Source: an uncultured Oscillospiraceae bacterium (GTDB lineage Bacteria > Bacillota > Clostridia > Oscillospirales > Oscillospiraceae). Taken from it: a stretch of DNA of 8,549 nt. Positions 6,463 to 8,549 of this stretch are shown here, piece by piece (the stretch's first letter is position 1; every line of letters starts with the position of its first letter). Made by a program: the position numbers and the translations under genes. The stretch is taken from assembly GCA_905205085.1 (NCBI GenBank), contig CAJLCG010000094.1:1-8549 (forward strand), written 5' to 3'. The notes below the pieces were generated by a model that saw nothing but the letters and a program-made list of their open reading frames with translations, did not search any database and was not told the DNA's origin.

Positions 6463-7560
6463 TTAGTGTCTGGTGGAATAACCCAGGTGGGGCTCGTTCT
6501 TCAGACGCATCAGCTGAGCGCCGCCCACTTTGTCCAGCAGCTCGTCGTTGTCCTTCACGCTGTAGACCCACTTATCCAGATAGTCCTTGAAGGTCTCGGG
6601 GATGGCCACGCCGGCCTCGGCGTCCTCGGCAGCCTTCTTAGCCTTGGCAGCAGCCTCAGCCAGCTTGGCGTCGTCGGGCTTGGCAGCGGCGGCCTTCTCG
6701 GCCTTGGCAGCGGCCTTGGCCAGCTGAGCCTTGGCGTCCTCGGCGTCCTGATACTTGGAGGCCTTGTCGTACTCCTTCAGAGCGTGGGAGTCGTTGTCGT
6801 AGTAGTTGTAGCACTGAGAGGGCCAAGCGCCGTAGGGGCAGTGAACCACGGCGTCCACGCACTGACCGAAGATGCGGGTCAGGGTAGGATCGCGGCGGAT
6901 GTACTCGTCGCTGACCAGATCCTCACAGGTGACGATGACCTTACGGGCGGCCACGGCGATGTCCACATCGTGGAACTCGTCGCCCTCGATGATGCAGGTG
7001 CCGTCGGGAGAGGCCTTCTGCACGTGGATGATGGCGGTGTCCAGCTTGGGCACGGGAACAGCAACAACCTTCTCACCGGGGTTGAAGGGGTTGTCCACCT
7101 CAACGCACTTCAGGTCGTCCACCTTGTCCAGGGTCTTGCGCTGCTCCTCGCTGATGCCCCAGTACTTCATCAGACCGGAACCCTGCATCAGACGCACGGG
7201 CAGGAAGGGCAGGCCCAGGGAAGCGGCATGCAGCTGCAGCATCAGCACGTCCTGAGAGTAGTCCTCGTAGGTCAGCTGGCCCTTCTCGATGGCAGCACGG
7301 AAGCGGCGGGAGACGTTGGTGTAGCCGGAGTTGGCGGTGTAGCAGTTGATGTAAGCCTTAACACGGCCCTCGCCGATCAGCATATCCCAGTCGCCGCCGG
7401 CAGGACCGGCCCAGACAGTGAAGTCCTTCTGGCCCTGGCGCAGGATCTCAGCCACCGCGGCATAGGGCTTACGGTTGGTGGTAAAGCCGCCGAAGGAGAT
7501 GCAATCTCCGCTCTCGACAAACTTGGCAACCGCGTCGTGCAAGGTGTAGACTTTGTTCAT
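6463..7560 (-). CDS. gctA: Glutaconate CoA-transferase, subunit A, with an Ala/Lys-rich insertion
   Basis: 365 residues, about 45 more than the roughly 320 of the A. fermentans subunit. First gene of the minus-strand set and partner of GctB. Conserved GctA signatures include GGFTTNRKPYAAVAEILRQG (24-43), GGDWDMLIG (55-63), VKAYINCYTANSG (67-79), LMQGSGL (124-130), VDNPFNPGEKVVAVPVP (155-171) and CVDAVVHCPYGAWPSQCY (234-251). The extra length is one block, residues 273-322, between EYDKASKYQD and TFKDYLDKWVY, both of which look like normal GctA sequence. I chose the ATG at 7560: GGGGG (7569-7573) lies 8 nt upstream and MNKVYTLHDAVAKFV fits the family start. An ATG 15 nt earlier has no ribosome binding site and overlaps that G-run. 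The predicted mRNA leader is about 170 nt. Confidence 0.95.
   Translation of the reverse strand: MNKVYTLHDAVAKFVESGDCISFGGFTTNRKPYAAVAEILRQGQKDFTVWAGPAGGDWDMLIGEGRVKAYINCYTANSGYTNVSRRFRAAIEKGQLTYEDYSQDVLMLQLHAASLGLPFLPVRLMQGSGLMKYWGISEEQRKTLDKVDDLKCVEVDNPFNPGEKVVAVPVPKLDTAIIHVQKASPDGTCIIEGDEFHDVDIAVAARKVIVTCEDLVSDEYIRRDPTLTRIFGQCVDAVVHCPYGAWPSQCYNYYDNDSHALKEYDKASKYQDAEDAKAQLAKAAAKAEKAAAAKPDDAKLAEAAAKAKKAAEDAEAGVAIPETFKDYLDKWVYSVKDNDELLDKVGGAQLMRLKNEPHLGYSTRH
6595..6744 (-). other. Ala/Lys-rich low-complexity insertion in GctA (residues 273-322)
   Basis: Fifty residues made almost only of Ala, Lys, Glu and Asp, with repeated AKAAAKAEKA and AEAAAKAKKA units. A KPDD turn (294-297) splits it into two stretches of strong helix character, so a helical hairpin on the protein surface is a fair guess. 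The DNA shows matching short repeats of the GCC/AAG/GCT type. From memory of the A. fermentans GctA sequence the flanks join directly there, without this block. The reading frame is intact and codon use matches the rest of the gene. Confidence 0.8.
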
Positions 7561-7646
7561 AATGAAAACCCCCATTACACAATTTTTTCGATGTACGGTT
7601 TTTATTCCCTGACTTCGCGTGATTTCCAGAATTACACGCTCTGGTT

Positions 7647-7673
7647 CATCTTGTGCCAGTCTATCACAAGATG
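7647..7673. promoter_or_regulatory. 9-bp perfect inverted repeat in the gctA leader (operator or RNA hairpin)
   Basis: CATCTTGTG (7647-7655) and CACAAGATG (7665-7673) are perfect reverse complements separated by 9 nt. The site lies between the predicted gctA transcript start and the gctA ATG, so it could bind a dimeric regulator that blocks transcription or fold as a hairpin in the leader RNA. The TTGTG...CACAA core resembles Rex and CRP-type dyads, but the spacer is 9 nt where both of those have 8. No U-tract follows, so it is not a terminator. Confidence 0.5.
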
Positions 7674-7706
7674 TGCAAAAGGTCTTTGGGGAACTTGGCG
7701 AAAAGT

Positions 7707-7735
7707 TTGCATATATTCGCTTCCCATGCTATAAT
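7707..7735 (+). promoter_or_regulatory. Predicted promoter for the araC-type regulator
   Basis: A perfect TATAAT (7730-7735) is preceded by TGc (7727-7729), an extended -10 element. The -35 region is poor: TTGCAT at 7707-7712 with 17-nt spacing, or TTTGCA one base earlier with 18. The strong extended -10 may compensate. The predicted start is near 7742, about 83 nt before the regulator's ATG. The start point falls inside the -10 box of the opposing gctA promoter. Confidence 0.6.
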
Positions 7736-7738
7736 GTT

Positions 7739-7767
7739 ATCATAACACAACCAACAAAAGCGGGCAA
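7739..7767 (-). promoter_or_regulatory. Predicted promoter for the gctA-gctB-gcdA-hgdCAB genes
   Basis: On the minus strand TTGCCC (7762-7767, 4 of 6 matches) is followed after exactly 17 nt by TATGAT (7739-7744, 5 of 6), with a TGt extended -10 element before it. The predicted start is near 7732, inside the TATAAT of the opposing promoter, giving a leader of about 170 nt. A 13-bp perfect palindrome centred at 7741 (7735-7747) covers the overlap of the two -10 regions. Confidence 0.5.
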
Positions 7768-7824
7768 GTCTCTGCCCCATGTTTTTGCTTGAATTGTACA
7801 GTTCTTCCAGTGGGAGGCCCTTAT

Positions 7825-8549
7825 ATGACCAACGTTGACTTTCATCTTCAGCTTAATCATAATGAAACCTGGAGCATGAGCCGACTCCATTTCCATGACT
7901 ACTATGAACTTTTTCTGCCCCTGACCAGCCCGGGCAATATTTTTGTCAGTGACCAGGTCTACCCCCTGCGCCGGGGCACTTTATATCTGATTGGCGAAAA
8001 TACCCTTCATCGTACCATCGCCACCGGGTTTCACGCCCGCTACGTCCTCCATGTCAGCCGCAAGACCCTCTCCGATCTCTCCACCCCCCAGACCGACTTT
8101 ATGCAGCTGACCCGGGACAGCTTTCTGCGGGCTGCCATGACCAGCGAGCAGATGATCGAGATCATCGAGCTCTTCCAGGCCCTGGAGCGCAACAAAAACG
8201 ACGGCAGCTTCGGCAGCGACATCCACCAGACCATCGCCCTTTTGAATCTGCTGCTGCGTGCCGCTCCCATCCTCACCTCTGCCACCGCCGGCGATGCGGT
8301 GCGCAACAAGGACTTTCTCCGTGTGGCTCCCATCCTGGACTATATCCGCAACAACCTCTCTGAGCCCCTTACTCTGGATCAGATCGCCAGCCAGTTCTAT
8401 ATCAGCAAGCACTATCTGTGCCGCATTTTTAAATCGGCCACCGGCTTCTCTGTGATGGAGTACATCATTTACAGTCGTGTGCTCAAGGCCCGCCAGCTGC
8501 TCAAGGAGGGCGTGAGCGTCCAACAGGCCGGCGAGATGTCCGGCTTCTC
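7825..8549 (+). CDS. AraC-family transcriptional regulator (3' end cut by the window)
   Basis: An open frame of 241 codons runs to the right edge without a stop. GGGAGG (7812-7817) lies 7 nt before the ATG. The N-terminal part has a cupin-like effector-binding signature, LHFHDYYELFLPL (21-33), followed by LRRGTLYLIGENTLHR (48-63), typical of AraC sensor domains. Residues 181-207 form the first helix-turn-helix of the AraC DNA-binding domain (PLTLDQIASQFYISKHYLCRIF). The second begins at about 229-241 (GVSVQQAGEMSGF) and is cut off. It is transcribed away from the glutamate-fermentation genes and shares their control region, so it is a likely local regulator, perhaps an activator sensing a pathway metabolite; the ligand is unknown. 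Unlike the minus-strand genes it uses TTA (7981-7983). Confidence 0.9.
   Translation, partial: MTNVDFHLQLNHNETWSMSRLHFHDYYELFLPLTSPGNIFVSDQVYPLRRGTLYLIGENTLHRTIATGFHARYVLHVSRKTLSDLSTPQTDFMQLTRDSFLRAAMTSEQMIEIIELFQALERNKNDGSFGSDIHQTIALLNLLLRAAPILTSATAGDAVRNKDFLRVAPILDYIRNNLSEPLTLDQIASQFYISKHYLCRIFKSATGFSVMEYIIYSRVLKARQLLKEGVSVQQAGEMSGF

Noticed and set aside
6595..6744. Frameshift or assembly error as the cause of the GctA insertion
   Set aside because: The frame is intact on both sides, the length is a multiple of three, and base and codon use match the rest of the gene.
7651..7669. Rex or CRP binding site call for the TTGTG...CACAA dyad
   Set aside because: Both have an 8-nt gap between these half-sites; here it is 9, so I report only a dyad of unknown partner.
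7561..7732. Riboswitch in the long gctA leader
   Set aside because: Apart from the 9-bp dyad and a weak 5-bp stem (7626-7630 with 7640-7644), I see no recognisable aptamer pattern, terminator or anti-terminator pair.
3727..7734. Open frame of 1,335 codons on the plus strand across gcdA, gctB and gctA
   Set aside because: It is codon-for-codon antisense to three well-recognised genes, has a low-complexity Val/Leu/Gly/His-rich translation, and exists only because those genes lack TTA, CTA and TCA codons. No ribosome binding site or family signature was seen.
7981..8523. 180-codon minus-strand frame opposite the regulator gene
   Set aside because: The plus-strand frame has a clear cupin and AraC helix-turn-helix plus a good ribosome binding site; the minus frame is its shadow.

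Overview
The window carries most of a glutamate-fermentation gene set, the 2-hydroxyglutarate pathway, on the minus strand, together with a divergent AraC-type regulator on the plus strand. In minus-strand transcription order the genes are gctA, gctB, gcdA, hgdC, hgdA, hgdB and the first codons of a biotin-carrier gene (gcdC). The high GC content, the strong AGGAGG-type ribosome binding sites and the gene content suggest a strictly anaerobic, amino-acid-fermenting Firmicute of the Clostridia or Negativicutes. A GC-rich gut clostridium of the Oscillospiraceae type is my best guess, but the genus cannot be read from the sequence.

How the genes work together (established pathway from Acidaminococcus fermentans, Clostridium symbiosum and relatives): GctAB moves CoA from acetyl-CoA onto (R)-2-hydroxyglutarate (or glutaconate). 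HgdC, an ATP-driven Fe-S activator, injects one high-energy electron into the HgdAB dehydratase, which makes glutaconyl-CoA by a ketyl-radical mechanism. GcdA, the carboxyltransferase subunit of the biotin-dependent glutaconyl-CoA decarboxylase, passes the carboxyl group to the biotin carrier GcdC. The membrane subunit GcdB, not in this window, couples decarboxylation to Na+ export, yielding crotonyl-CoA for butyrate formation.

Layout: 1-106 is the start of gcdC (minus, runs off the left edge). 107-288 is a spacer with a good minus-strand promoter and a 17-pair stem-loop. 289-2885 holds hgdB and hgdA, overlapping by 4 nt. 2940-3737 is hgdC. 3738-3846 is a 109-nt spacer with several GC-rich hairpins. 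3847-7560 holds gcdA, gctB and gctA, closely spaced. 7561-7824 is the divergent control region, where the two predicted promoters overlap at their -10 boxes, plus a 9-bp dyad in the gctA leader. 7825-8549 is the araC-type gene (plus, cut by the right edge).

The pathway itself is well known. The points worth a second look are a 50-residue Ala/Lys-rich insertion inside GctA, the interlocked divergent promoters and nearby dyad, the structured spacers that split the operon into likely expression segments, and complete avoidance of TTA, CTA and TCA codons in the metabolic genes. I found no transposon, CRISPR array, tRNA or rRNA.
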